A DNA stretch of 64,000 nucleotides from Pseudomonadota bacterium (GTDB taxonomy: Bacteria; Pseudomonadota; Gammaproteobacteria; Burkholderiales; Burkholderiaceae_C): positions 62,001 to 126,000 of the forward strand of contig JAEWIF010000003.1 of NCBI GenBank assembly GCA_023387335.1. The letters are read 5' to 3'. The stretch's first letter is position 1; every line of letters begins with the position of its first letter. A program made the position numbers and the translations under genes. The notes under the pieces are model-generated. The model was not told where the DNA came from. It searched no databases and was given only the letters and a program-made list of their open reading frames with translations. Of this stretch, positions 40,971 through 52,461 are shown in pieces.

Positions 40971-42815
40971 ATGAGCCTGCGCCCGACCGTCGACTTCCTG
41001 CTGTACGACTGGCTGAAGGCCGACCGGCTGTCGGAGCGCACGCGCTTCGCCGACCACTCGCGCGAGACCTTCGACGCGGTGCTCGACACCTGCGAGCGCA
41101 TCGCGCGCGAGAAGTACGCGCCGCACAACCGCCTGGTCGACACCGAGGAGCCGCGCACGGTCACCGAAGCCGACGGCAGCCTGCGCGTGGTGCTGCCGGC
41201 GGCGACGAAAGACGCGTGGGGCGCGTATGCCGAGTCCGGCATGCTGAGCGCCGCGCAGGACTACGACGTCGGCGGCATGCAGCTGCCGTACACCGTCGAA
41301 GCGGCCGCGGGCGCGTTCTTCGCGGTGGCTTCGGTCAGCATCGGCGGAGGCCTGCTCACGGTGGGCAACGCCAACCTGCTGATGGCGCACGGCACCGACC
41401 TGCAGCGGGACGTCTTCGCGAAGAACGAGTTCAGCGGGCGCTTCTCCGGGACCATGTGCCTGTCGGAGCCGCAGGCCGGCTCCTCGCTGTCCGACGTGGC
41501 CACGCGCGCCACGCCCGACGGCGCCGATTTCGAGAGCGACCCGCTCGGACCCCGGTACCGGCTGCGCGGCAACAAGATGTGGATCTCGGCCGGCGAACAC
41601 GAGCTCACCGAGAACATCGTCCACCTGGTGCTGGCCAAGATCCCGGGCCCGGATGGCAAGCCCGTGCCGGGCACGCGCGGCATCTCGCTGTTCATCGTGC
41701 CGAAGAAGATGGTGGGGCCCGACGGCCAACTCACCGGCGAGCGCAACGACGTTGCATTGGCCGGCCTGAACCACAAGCTGGGCTGGCGCGGCACCACCAA
41801 CACGCTCCTCAATTTCGGTGAAGGCACGTTCCCGGTGCGGGGACAGGCCGGCGCCATCGGCTACCTGGTGGGCAAGCCCGGCGAAGGCCTGCGCTGCATG
41901 TTCCACATGATGAACGAGGCGCGCATCGGCATCGGCATGGCGGCCACGGCGCTGGGACTGGCGGGCTACTACGCCTCGCTGGCCTACGCGAAGGATCGCC
42001 CGCAAGGCCGACCGGTGGGCGCCGCAGGCAAGGACCCCGCGCAGCCGCAGGTGCGCATCATCGAGCACGCCGACGTCAAGCGCATGCTGCTCGCGCAGAA
42101 GTCGTACGGCGAGGGTGCGCTCGCGCTGATGCTGTACTGCGCGCGGCTGGTCGACGAGCAGCACACGGGCGCGCCCGAGGCCGCCGAGGAAGCGCGCCTG
42201 CTGCTCGAAGTGCTGACGCCCATCGCCAAGAGCTGGCCCAGCGAGTTCTGCCTGGAAGCCAATTCGCTGGCGATCCAGGTGCATGGCGGCTACGGCTACA
42301 CGCGCGACTTCCCGGTAGAGCAGTACTGGCGCGACCAGCGCCTGAACATGATCCACGAGGGCACGCACGGCATCCAGGCCGCCGACCTGCTGGGGCGCAA
42401 GGTGGTGATGGAAGGCGGCCGCGGACTGCAGCTGCTGGCCGGGCGCATCAACGCGACGATCGAAGCCGCGCTGCACCAGCCGCACCTCGCCGAACACGCC
42501 AACGCCCTGGCCAAGGCGCTGCAACGCGTCGGCGCCGCGACCAAGGCCGCGTGGGCCACGGGCGATGCTTCGGCCGCGCTGGCCAACGCCGTGCCCTACA
42601 TGCAGGCCTTCGGGCACCTGGTCATCGCATGGATCTGGCTGGACGTGCTGCTCACGGTTCCGCCGCAGGCCGAGAAACGTTCTGCCGCGCAGGTCGGGCG
42701 CGTGCACGCCGCGCGCTATTTCTTCCACTACGAACTGCCGAAGATCCCGGCCTGGCTTGGAGTGGTCGAGACCCGCGATCCCACCTGCGCCACGATGCCG
42801 GAAGAGGCCTTCTGA
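40971..42815 (+). CDS. Acyl-CoA dehydrogenase, C-terminally extended
   Basis: This 614-residue FAD enzyme introduces the trans-2 double bond into acyl-CoA. It has the substrate/FAD segment GTMCLSEPQAGSSLSDV, KMWISAGEHELTENIVHLV and VHGGYGYTRDFPVEQYWRDQ, and the presumed catalytic Glu region MIHEGTHGIQAADLLGRK. It is longer than the 380-residue core enzymes, with a C-terminal helical extension as in the long bacterial acyl-CoA dehydrogenases. Its stop overlaps the next ATG in TGATG. Confidence 0.94.
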   Translation: MSLRPTVDFLLYDWLKADRLSERTRFADHSRETFDAVLDTCERIAREKYAPHNRLVDTEEPRTVTEADGSLRVVLPAATKDAWGAYAESGMLSAAQDYDVGGMQLPYTVEAAAGAFFAVASVSIGGGLLTVGNANLLMAHGTDLQRDVFAKNEFSGRFSGTMCLSEPQAGSSLSDVATRATPDGADFESDPLGPRYRLRGNKMWISAGEHELTENIVHLVLAKIPGPDGKPVPGTRGISLFIVPKKMVGPDGQLTGERNDVALAGLNHKLGWRGTTNTLLNFGEGTFPVRGQAGAIGYLVGKPGEGLRCMFHMMNEARIGIGMAATALGLAGYYASLAYAKDRPQGRPVGAAGKDPAQPQVRIIEHADVKRMLLAQKSYGEGALALMLYCARLVDEQHTGAPEAAEEARLLLEVLTPIAKSWPSEFCLEANSLAIQVHGGYGYTRDFPVEQYWRDQRLNMIHEGTHGIQAADLLGRKVVMEGGRGLQLLAGRINATIEAALHQPHLAEHANALAKALQRVGAATKAAWATGDASAALANAVPYMQAFGHLVIAWIWLDVLLTVPPQAEKRSAAQVGRVHAARYFFHYELPKIPAWLGVVETRDPTCATMPEEAF

Positions 42816-43051
42816 TGGCCTCGGCGCGCACGCTGGCCTGGGTCGAGCGCCTGGCCTGGATCCTCATCTATGGCGGCATCGTCGCCGTCATCCTCGGCAT
42901 CGCGACCGGCAATGCGCACCTGGTGGCAGGCTGGTCGCTGGGCGTGCTCGGCGGCATCGCCGTCGCGGGCGGCGTGGTGCTGATCGTGCTGCGTTCACGC
43001 CTGCGCGAGACCCCGCCCGGCGGCGCACAATCGACTTCGAAACAACCCTGA
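42815..43051 (+). CDS. Small two-helix membrane protein
   Basis: This 78-residue protein has two hydrophobic helices (about residues 13-31 and 37-58: LAWILIYGGIVAVILGIA and WSLGVLGGIAVAGGVVLIVL) and a polar C-terminal tail. Its ATG overlaps the stop of the acyl-CoA dehydrogenase gene (TGATG) and the SDR gene follows after 18 nt, so it is translated with the fatty-acid block. No family or function is recognised. Confidence 0.8.
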   Translation: MASARTLAWVERLAWILIYGGIVAVILGIATGNAHLVAGWSLGVLGGIAVAGGVVLIVLRSRLRETPPGGAQSTSKQP

Positions 43052-43069
43052 ACAAGACGGAGAGACACC

Positions 43070-43861
43070 ATGACCCGCACCGTGCAGCAACTGTTCGACC
43101 TCAAGGGCAAGACCGCCCTCGTGACCGGAGGCTCGCGCGGCCTGGGCCTGCAACTGGCGCAGGCGCTGGGGGAGGCCGGGGCACGCATCATGCTGAGCTC
43201 GCGCAAGGCCGGTGACCTGGAGGAAGCCGCGGCCGAGCTCCAGGCCGCGGGCATCGACACCCGCTGGATCGCCGCCGACGCGTCCAGGGAAGAGGACATC
43301 CGCCGCCTGGCCGACGAGACGATGCAGCGCATGGGCGACGTCCACATCCTGGTCAACAACGCCGGCGCCGCCTGGGGCGCGCCCGCCGAGGACCATCCGG
43401 TGGAGGCCTGGGACAAGCTGATGAACCTCAACGTGCGGGGCTACTTCATCCTCAGCCAGCACATCGCCAAGAAGTCGATGATCCCGAACAAGTACGGCCG
43501 CATCATCAACATCGCCTCCATCGCCGGCCTGGGCGGCAACCCGCCCGAGATGCAGACCCTGGCCTACAACACGTCCAAGGGCGCGGTCATCAACTTCACC
43601 CGCGCGCTCGGCTGCGAATGGGGCCGGTACGGCATCACGGTCAACGCCATCTGCCCGGGCTTCTTCCCGAGCAAGATGACGCGCGGGACGTTGGAGCGCC
43701 TGGGCGAGGACCAGCTGGCCGCGCACGCGCCGCTGGGGCGGCTGGGCGACGACGAGGACCTCAAGGGCACGGCGCTGCTGTTCGGGTCCGACGCGGGCAA
43801 GCACATCACCGGCCAGTGGCTGGCGGTGGACGGCGGCGTCAGCGTGGTGACGGGAGGCTGA
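43070..43861 (+). CDS. Short-chain dehydrogenase/reductase
   Basis: This 263-residue classical SDR has the NAD(P)-binding GGSRGLGLQLAQAL, the NNAG motif (ILVNNAGAAWG), catalytic Ser in NIASIAGLGG, and YNTSK (Tyr/Lys). The C-terminus ITGQWLAVDGGVSVV is typical of 3-ketoacyl or 3-hydroxyacyl reductases. In this block it may handle a 3-hydroxyacyl or branched substrate. The next gene starts immediately after its stop. Confidence 0.93.
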   Translation: MTRTVQQLFDLKGKTALVTGGSRGLGLQLAQALGEAGARIMLSSRKAGDLEEAAAELQAAGIDTRWIAADASREEDIRRLADETMQRMGDVHILVNNAGAAWGAPAEDHPVEAWDKLMNLNVRGYFILSQHIAKKSMIPNKYGRIINIASIAGLGGNPPEMQTLAYNTSKGAVINFTRALGCEWGRYGITVNAICPGFFPSKMTRGTLERLGEDQLAAHAPLGRLGDDEDLKGTALLFGSDAGKHITGQWLAVDGGVSVVTGG

Positions 43862-44293
43862 ATGCCCGGCTTCAACGTCAACATCCCCTTCGTCGAGCTG
43901 CTCGGTTTCCAGCTCACCCGCTTCGAGGACGGCGAATCGGAGATCGAATACGAATCGCAACCGGAGCACGCCAACTCGTTCGGCGTGGTGCACGGCGGCG
44001 CCACCATGACGCTGCACGACGTCTCGCTGGCCACCGCCGCGCGCAGCGTGGAGCAGCAGATGGGCGTCGTCACCATCGAGATGAAGACCACCTTCATGCA
44101 GCCCGCGCGCGGCCGCCTTACGGCCAAGGGCCGGCTGATCCACCGCACGGCCACCATGGCCTTCACCGAATCGACCATCTACGACGCCGCGGGCCGCGCC
44201 TGCAGCCACGCCACCGGCACCTTCAAGTACGTGCCTCGGCTGCCGGTCGGCGCCAAGAGCACGCAGAAGCTCGACGTGATCCGCACCGACTAG
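43862..44293 (+). CDS. PaaI-type hotdog thioesterase
   Basis: This 143-residue hotdog-fold acyl-CoA thioesterase has the signature FGVVHGGATMTLHDVSLA with its catalytic Asp, TIEMKTTFMQPARGRLTAKG, and the C-terminal YDAAGRACSHATGTFKYV. It releases CoA from a small or aromatic acyl-CoA. It starts directly after the SDR stop and precedes the oxidoreductase gene by 17 nt. Confidence 0.92.
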   Translation: MPGFNVNIPFVELLGFQLTRFEDGESEIEYESQPEHANSFGVVHGGATMTLHDVSLATAARSVEQQMGVVTIEMKTTFMQPARGRLTAKGRLIHRTATMAFTESTIYDAAGRACSHATGTFKYVPRLPVGAKSTQKLDVIRTD

Positions 44294-44310
44294 TCACCAG
44301 GAGAGACGCC

Positions 44311-45327
44311 ATGCCCAGGAACCGCCAGATCCTGCTGGACAACCGGCCGCACGGGGAAGCCAGCACCACCAACTTCCGCCTGGTGGCGTCCGAGACGCCG
44401 CCGCTTTCGGACGGCCAGGTGCTGGTGCGGCACCACTTCCTGAGCCTGGACCCGTACATGCGCGGCCGCATGAACGACAGCAAGAGCTACGCCGCGCCGC
44501 AGAAGCTGGGCGAGGTGATGGTCGGCGGCACGGTGGGCGAGGTGGTCGAGAGCCGCCATCCCAAGTACCAGGCCGGCGACAAGGTGCAGGGCATGGGCGG
44601 CTGGCAGGAGTACGGCGTGTACGACGCCGGCCAGCCCGGCGCGCTGCGCAAGCTGGACACCACCCACGTGCCGCTGTCGCAATACCTGGGCGCGGTCGGC
44701 ATGCCGGGCGTCACGGCCTGGTACGGGCTGGTGAAGATCATCGAGCCCCAGGCCGGCAAGACCGTGGTGGTCAGCGCGGCCAGCGGGGCCGTCGGCAGCG
44801 CGGTGGGGGTGCTGGCCAAGGCGCGCGGCTGCCGCGTGGTGGGCATCGCCGGCGGTCCGGACAAGGGCCGCTACGTCACTCAGGAACTCGGCTTCGACGC
44901 CTGCCTGGACTACAAGCAGCACCCCGACGCGCTGTCGCTGTCCCGGGCGATCAAGGCCGCGTGCCCCGACGGCGTCGACGGCTACTTCGAGAACGTCGGC
45001 GGCATGGTGATGGACGCCGTGATGCTGTGCATGAACCCGTTCTCGCGCATCGCGCTGTGCGGAATGATCTCGGGCTACGACGGCAAGCCGATCCCGATGC
45101 AGCATCCCGCGCTGCTGCTCACCAACCGCATGCGCATCGAAGGCTTCATCGTCAGCGAGCACATGGAGGTCTGGCCCGAGGCGCTCAAGGAACTGGGCGA
45201 GCTGGTGGGCAGCGGCCGCCTGCGCCCGCGCGAGACCATCGCCAAGGGCCTGGAGTCCGCGCCCGAGGCCTTCCTCGGCATGCTGCGCGGCCGCAACTTC
45301 GGCAAGCAGCTGGTGCAGCTGACCTGA
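44311..45327 (+). CDS. NADP-dependent MDR oxidoreductase (prostaglandin/leukotriene reductase-like)
   Basis: This 338-residue zinc-independent MDR enzyme has SLDPYMRGRMND, GMPGVTAWYGLVKI, the cofactor loop VVSAASGAVGSAVGVLAKARGC (shown in part) and GVDGYFENVGG, as in enone/alkenal reductases such as YncB and CurA. Such enzymes reduce alpha,beta-unsaturated ketones or aldehydes with NADPH. The start at ATG 44311 with GGAGAG upstream gives the canonical N-terminus; the frame is open further upstream but that is another gene's region. Confidence 0.93.
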   Translation: MPRNRQILLDNRPHGEASTTNFRLVASETPPLSDGQVLVRHHFLSLDPYMRGRMNDSKSYAAPQKLGEVMVGGTVGEVVESRHPKYQAGDKVQGMGGWQEYGVYDAGQPGALRKLDTTHVPLSQYLGAVGMPGVTAWYGLVKIIEPQAGKTVVVSAASGAVGSAVGVLAKARGCRVVGIAGGPDKGRYVTQELGFDACLDYKQHPDALSLSRAIKAACPDGVDGYFENVGGMVMDAVMLCMNPFSRIALCGMISGYDGKPIPMQHPALLLTNRMRIEGFIVSEHMEVWPEALKELGELVGSGRLRPRETIAKGLESAPEAFLGMLRGRNFGKQLVQLT

Positions 45328-45336
45328 GAGGGGCCC

Positions 45337-46992
45337 GTGCAAGCGCGCGTGCCAGGGACCGCCACCCACGAGGTCTTCAACCAGCCTGAACCGCTGGCGG
45401 GCTACGACCTGTTCGCCGGCAACGCTGCGCTGCGCGACGCGCTGAAGTTCAACGCGCCCGACCTGGACCTGGCGCCGCTCGCTGCGCTGGGCCGGCAGCT
45501 CGGCACGACGGAGATGCAGGCGCATGCGCGGCTGGCCAACGTGAACGCGCCGCAGTTGCGCACGCACGACCGCTTCGGCCGCCGCGTCGACCTCGTCGAG
45601 TTCCATCCCAGCTACCACGCGCTGATGTCGGCCGCCGTCGAAGCCGGCCTGCACGGCACGCCGTGGGCGGGCGGAACCTCCGCGCACGTGCAGCGTGCCG
45701 CCGGCTTCATGCTCTTCACCGAGCTCGAACCTTCGATCCTGTGTCCGATCTCGATGACCTACGCGGTCACGCCGGCGCTGCGCAGCAACCCGGCGATCTT
45801 TTCGGACTGGAGCCCGGGCCTCACCAGCCGCGTGTACGACCCGCAACTCAAGCCCTGGCGCGACAAGCCCGGCCTCACCATGGGCATGGGCATGACGGAG
45901 AAGCAGGGCGGCTCTGACGTCCGAGCCAACACCACGAGCGCCGAGTCCGACGGCAGCGACGCCTGGGGCGCGCGCTACCGCGTGACCGGCCACAAGTGGT
46001 TCTTCTCCGCGCCGATGTGCGACGCGTTCCTCATCCTCGCGCAGGCCGCGTCCGGCCTGTCGTGCCTGTTCCTGCCGCGCGTGCTGCCCGACGGCAGCCT
46101 CAACGCCATCCGCATCCAGCGCCTGAAGGACAAGCTGGGCAACAGGGCCAACGCCAGCTCCGAGGTGGAGTTCGAAGGCGCCACGGCATGGCTCGTGGGC
46201 GACGAGGGCCGCGGCGTGCCGCAGATCCTGGAGATGGGCACCATGACCCGGCTGGACTGCGCGCTCGGCACCAGCGGCCTGATGCGCCAGGCGCTCTCGC
46301 TCGCGCTCAACCACACCTCGCAGCGCAAGGCGTTCGGCAGGCAGCTCATCGAGCAGCCGCTGATGCGCAACGTGCTGGCCGACCTGGCGCTGGAGAGCGA
46401 GGCGGCCACCGCGCTGTCGCTGCGCCTGGCGCGCGCGTTCGACCGCCGCGGGGACGCGCACGAGGCCGCGATGGCGCGGCTGCTCACGCCGGTGGCCAAG
46501 TTCTGGATCTGCAAGCGCGGCAGCCACTTCGCCCAGGAGGCGATGGAATGCCTGGGCGGCAACGGCTACGTGGAGGAGGGCGGCGAAGGCGTGATGGCCC
46601 GCATCTACCGCGAGATGCCGCTCAACTCGATCTGGGAAGGCGCCGGCAACATCATGGCGCTGGACCTGCTGCGCGCGCTGCGCAAGGCGGATGCCGCGGC
46701 CGCGCTCGCGCAGGAACTCGCTCCCGCGCGCGGCATGCACGCCGCGCTCGACCGCCTGGCGGCCGCGCTGCCCACGCGGGTCGAGCAGATGGCCACCGAG
46801 ACTGAAGCGCGCCGGCTGGCGCAGGATGTGGCGCTGGCGGTGCAGGCCGCGTTGCTGGCGCAGACCGCGCCGCCCGCGGTGTTCGGCGCCTTCTGCGACT
46901 CGCGCCTGGCCGGCGACTGGGGCCAGGCCTTCGGCACGCTGGGTGCCGGCGTCGATTTCGACGCCCTGCTCGCGCGGGCCATGCCGCGCTGA
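45337..46992 (+). CDS. AidB-like acyl-CoA dehydrogenase
   Basis: This 551-residue flavoprotein of the acyl-CoA dehydrogenase superfamily is closest in layout to AidB: an N-terminal ATHEVFNQPEPLAGYDLF, RRVDLVEFHPSYHALM, GMTEKQGGSDVRANTT, TGHKWFFSAPMCDAF and MPLNSIWEGAGNIMALDLLRAL. AidB belongs to the adaptive response to alkylation and binds DNA; many homologues act in fatty acid metabolism instead. The start is the GTG at 45337, 9 nt after the previous stop, with AGAGGGG before it. An alkylguanine methyltransferase gene lies three genes downstream. Confidence 0.92.
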   Translation: MQARVPGTATHEVFNQPEPLAGYDLFAGNAALRDALKFNAPDLDLAPLAALGRQLGTTEMQAHARLANVNAPQLRTHDRFGRRVDLVEFHPSYHALMSAAVEAGLHGTPWAGGTSAHVQRAAGFMLFTELEPSILCPISMTYAVTPALRSNPAIFSDWSPGLTSRVYDPQLKPWRDKPGLTMGMGMTEKQGGSDVRANTTSAESDGSDAWGARYRVTGHKWFFSAPMCDAFLILAQAASGLSCLFLPRVLPDGSLNAIRIQRLKDKLGNRANASSEVEFEGATAWLVGDEGRGVPQILEMGTMTRLDCALGTSGLMRQALSLALNHTSQRKAFGRQLIEQPLMRNVLADLALESEAATALSLRLARAFDRRGDAHEAAMARLLTPVAKFWICKRGSHFAQEAMECLGGNGYVEEGGEGVMARIYREMPLNSIWEGAGNIMALDLLRALRKADAAAALAQELAPARGMHAALDRLAAALPTRVEQMATETEARRLAQDVALAVQAALLAQTAPPAVFGAFCDSRLAGDWGQAFGTLGAGVDFDALLARAMPR

Positions 46993-47013
46993 AAGAGAGA
47001 CACAAGGACACGC

Positions 47014-47961
47014 ATGACGGACCTGATCCTCCACCACTACCCGGAGTCCCCGTTCTCGGAAAAGGTGCGCCTGATCCTCGGCTTCAAGAAGCTGCCGTGG
47101 CAGTCGGTGACCATTCCCGCGGTCATGCCCAAGCCGCATCTCGTGGCGTTGACGGGTGGCTACCGCCGCACCCCGGTGCTGCAGGTCGGCGCCGACATCT
47201 ACTGCGACACGTCCCTCATCTGCGACGTGCTGGAGCACGTGCAGCCGGAGCCCACGCTCTACCCGCCGCACCTCAAGGGCGTGGCGCGCATCTTCTCGCA
47301 GTGGGCGGACGACACGCTGTTCTGGACCGCGATGACCTACAACAGCCAGCCGCGCGGTTCGGCCCAGGTCTTCCCCAGCCCCGAGGTCGGCCAGGCCTTC
47401 TTCGCCGACCGCAAGGCGATGCGCACCAACATGACCGCGCTGCGCCTGCCCGACGCCATGTCGGCCTACCGGTCCTACCTGCGGCGCGTGGCGAACATGG
47501 CCGACGAGCACGACTTCCTGTTCGGGGCCGATGCCTGCCTGGCCGATTTCGCGGCCTACCACCCGCTGTGGTTCACCCGCACGATGACGCCGGCGCTGGC
47601 CGACATCCTGCAGCCCACGCCCTCGCTGCTGGAGTGGATGGAGCGCGTGTCGGCGTTCGGCCACGGCCGCTTCGAGAAGCTCTCCGCCGAGGACGCCGTC
47701 GCCGTGGCGGAGCACGCCGAGCCGCAGCCGCCGGGCCAGAACCTGCTGGTGGACAGCGCCTTCCAGGACGACCACGGAATCCCGCTGGGCACGCGAGTGA
47801 CGATCACCGCCGAATCGTTCGGGCCCGAGAGCACCGAGGGCGTGCTGATGGCCGCCACGCGCACCCACTACAGCCTGCAGCGCGAGGATCCGCGCGCCGG
47901 CGTGGTCCACGTCCATTTCCCGCGCATCGGCTTCGTGCTGAGAAAGGCAGACGCCTCATGA
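47014..47961 (+). CDS. Glutathione S-transferase family protein
   Basis: This 315-residue protein has an N-terminal thioredoxin-like GST domain (LILHHYPESPFSEKVRLIL, RRTPVLQVGADIYCDTSLI) and an all-helical C-terminal domain (ADACLADFAAYHPLWFT). About 80 more residues with a beta-rich look (LGTRVTITAESFGPE) follow, longer than a standard GST. The catalytic residue is not evident. The following SDR overlaps its stop (ATGA), so the two are coupled. Confidence 0.88.
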   Translation: MTDLILHHYPESPFSEKVRLILGFKKLPWQSVTIPAVMPKPHLVALTGGYRRTPVLQVGADIYCDTSLICDVLEHVQPEPTLYPPHLKGVARIFSQWADDTLFWTAMTYNSQPRGSAQVFPSPEVGQAFFADRKAMRTNMTALRLPDAMSAYRSYLRRVANMADEHDFLFGADACLADFAAYHPLWFTRTMTPALADILQPTPSLLEWMERVSAFGHGRFEKLSAEDAVAVAEHAEPQPPGQNLLVDSAFQDDHGIPLGTRVTITAESFGPESTEGVLMAATRTHYSLQREDPRAGVVHVHFPRIGFVLRKADAS

Positions 47962-48863
47962 TCAAGGACTTCAAGGGCAGGACGGCCGTCCTCACCGGCG
48001 CGGGCTCGGGTTTCGGCCTGGAGTGCGCCCGCATCGGCGCGAAGCTGGGCATGAACCTGGTGCTGGTGGACGTGCAGCAGGACGCGCTCGACGCCGCCCG
48101 GGCCGAGATGGAACAGGCCGGCGCGCAGGTGCTCGCGCGCAAGGTCGACGTGTCCAGGGCCGCGGAGATGGAGTCGCTGGCGCAAACGGTGCAGCAGCGC
48201 TTCGGCGCGCCAAATTTCGTCTTCAACAACGCGGGCGTGGGCGCCGGCGGCCTGGTCTGGGAGAACAGCGTCGCCGACTGGGAGTGGGTGCTGGGCGTCA
48301 ACCTCTGGGGCGTGGTGCACGGCGTGCGCCTGTTCACGCCGATGATGCTGGCCGCCGCCAAGGCCGACCCCGCGTGGCAGGGCCACATCGTCAACACGGC
48401 CAGCATGGCGGGACTGCTGACGCCGCCCAACATGGGCATCTACAACGTCAGCAAGCACGCGGTGGTGAGCCTGACCGAGACGCTGTACCAGGACCTGCGC
48501 CTGGTCACCGACCAGGTCGGCGCCAGCGTGCTGTGCCCGTACTTCGTGCCGACCGGCATCCACCGCAGCGAGCGCAACCGCCCCGGCGACCTGGCGGCGG
48601 AGAAGCCGACCAAGAGCCAGCTGATCGGCCAGGCCATGAGCGACAAGGCGGTGAGCTCGGGCAAGGTGACGGCGGCCGAAGTGGCGCAGAAGGTCTTCGA
48701 CGCGATGGCCGCCGACCAGTTCTACGTCTTCAGCCATCCGAAGGCGCTGGGCAACGTGCGCAGCCGGATGGAGGCGATCGTCGACATCCGGAATCCGCCC
48801 GACCCGTTCCTGGAGCGGCCCGAGGTCGGCGTGCAGCTGCGCACCGCGTTGCGCGAGGGCTGA
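47958..48863 (+). CDS. Short-chain dehydrogenase/reductase
   Basis: This 301-residue classical SDR has TGAGSGFGLECARIGAKLG, VFNNAGVGAGG, an active-site Ser-Tyr-Lys set in NTASMAGLL and YNVSKHAVVSLTE, and a C-terminal extension. It starts with an ATGA overlap with the GST gene. The exact substrate is unknown; membership in the acyl-CoA block suggests a lipid or hydroxy-acid substrate. The methyltransferase gene follows after 8 nt. Confidence 0.92.
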   Translation: MIKDFKGRTAVLTGAGSGFGLECARIGAKLGMNLVLVDVQQDALDAARAEMEQAGAQVLARKVDVSRAAEMESLAQTVQQRFGAPNFVFNNAGVGAGGLVWENSVADWEWVLGVNLWGVVHGVRLFTPMMLAAAKADPAWQGHIVNTASMAGLLTPPNMGIYNVSKHAVVSLTETLYQDLRLVTDQVGASVLCPYFVPTGIHRSERNRPGDLAAEKPTKSQLIGQAMSDKAVSSGKVTAAEVAQKVFDAMAADQFYVFSHPKALGNVRSRMEAIVDIRNPPDPFLERPEVGVQLRTALREG

Positions 48864-48871
48864 GGCGCGCC

Positions 48872-49429
48872 ATGGCCGCCGCGGTCGGCTGCTGCCTGTT
48901 CGATACCGCCATCGGCCGTTGCGGCATCGCCTGGACGGCCGAAGGCGCCATCCAGGCCGTGCAGTTGCCCGAGACCAGCGATGCGGGCACCTTGCTGCGC
49001 ATGCGGCGGCGGTGCGGGGAGGACGTTCCTGAAGGGGAAGCGCCCGAGGCGATCGCCCGAGTCGTCGAGAGATTGCAGCGGCTGCTCGAAGGCGATCGCG
49101 ATGCGATGCTGGACGTGGCGATCGACTACCAAGGCGTGCCGCCGTTCCACCAGCGCGTGTACGAAGCGGCGCGCGCCATCGTGCCCGGCCGCGTCAAGAC
49201 CTACGGCGAGCTCGCGCGTGAGCTGGGCGAGCCGGGCGCCTCACGCGCCGTCGGCCAGGCGCTGGGCCACAACCCATTCGCGCCCCTCGTGCCCTGCCAC
49301 CGCATCCTGGCCGCGCAAGGCGCGAGCGGCGGCTTCTCCGCGGAAGGCGGCGCCCGCACCAAGCTGCGGATGCTGGAGATCGAACGCGCGGTGCTCAGCC
49401 CGGAAGGTCCGGGCCTGTTCGACGAGTGA
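48872..49429 (+). CDS. ogt: Methylated-DNA-[protein]-cysteine S-methyltransferase
   Basis: This 185-residue suicide repair protein removes alkyl groups from O6-guanine. It has the acceptor motif PLVPCHRILAAQG, the helix-turn-helix PGRVKTYGELARELG and SRAVGQALGHNPF, the Asn hinge. It lacks an Ada-type activator domain, so it is Ogt-type. It is the last gene of a plus-strand run that includes an AidB-like gene. The stop is 1 nt from the end of the convergent LapA-like gene. Confidence 0.93.
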   Translation: MAAAVGCCLFDTAIGRCGIAWTAEGAIQAVQLPETSDAGTLLRMRRRCGEDVPEGEAPEAIARVVERLQRLLEGDRDAMLDVAIDYQGVPPFHQRVYEAARAIVPGRVKTYGELARELGEPGASRAVGQALGHNPFAPLVPCHRILAAQGASGGFSAEGGARTKLRMLEIERAVLSPEGPGLFDE

Positions 49430-49430
49430 C

Positions 49431-49994
49431 CTAGACCCGCTCGCGCCCCTGCGGCGCATGGACCGGCACGCCCGGCTCCACCACCCGCGCCGGCTGCACC
49501 GTTTCCACGCGCTCCACGCGGCCCGGCCGCGCATCGATGCGGCGCTCCAGTTCGGACAGGCGCGAGGTGAGCAGGTGGTACATCTGCTCGAGCTGGTTGC
49601 GCAGCTCGCGCTGGTGCTGCGCCATGGTGCGCTCCAGCTCGGTGTGGGCCACGCTCTCGCGCTGGCGCTCCTCGTGCAGGTGGCTGTCCAGCAACTGGCG
49701 CAGGTCGGTGAAGCGCGAGGCCTCGGCCCGCTCGGCCAGCTCGCGCTGGGCGTTGTACGCCTTCATGTGCTGGCGCGTTTCCGCCAGGTTGCGCGAGCGC
49801 ATCGTCGCCGCCGTGGCCAGGAACACCAGCAGGGTCAGGCCAAGCAGCGTCAGCAGGATCAGGCCCATCGGCGCCTCGGCCTGCATGATCCCGAAGTTGA
49901 GGGTGGCCTGGCGGTTGATTTCCGCCCAGTTCTGCGCGGCGAACCCGGCCACCACCAGGATCACCAGTACCAGGAAAAGCATTCGGGCGCGCAT
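49431..49994 (-). CDS. LapA-like two-helix membrane protein with coiled coil
   Basis: This 187-residue protein has two membrane helices (about residues 3-21 and 40-62) separated by NWAEINRQATLNFG, followed by a long coiled coil rich in Glu, Gln and Arg (about 65-150) and a Pro/Val-rich tail. The LapA-domain pattern (two helices with FAAQNW between) is recognised; these proteins assist lipopolysaccharide assembly in other bacteria. The start at ATG 49994 has GGAGA before it. It is convergent with the methyltransferase gene and divergent from tex. Confidence 0.78.
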   Translation of the reverse strand: MRARMLFLVLVILVVAGFAAQNWAEINRQATLNFGIMQAEAPMGLILLTLLGLTLLVFLATAATMRSRNLAETRQHMKAYNAQRELAERAEASRFTDLRQLLDSHLHEERQRESVAHTELERTMAQHQRELRNQLEQMYHLLTSRLSELERRIDARPGRVERVETVQPARVVEPGVPVHAPQGRERV

Positions 49995-50135
49995 GTCGTT
50001 CTCCAGCAGAAAAATGCAACAGGAATGCAATGATTCTTGGAATCGCGAAGTTCTTCCGCTGTCAGCCATGGTCGCGTTTTGCTGTGCGTTCCCTATGGCA
50101 AACTCCCGCGCTCCTTGTCAGCCCAGCAGTAACCC

Positions 50136-52457
<2,322 letters not shown>

Positions 52458-52461
52458 CGCC

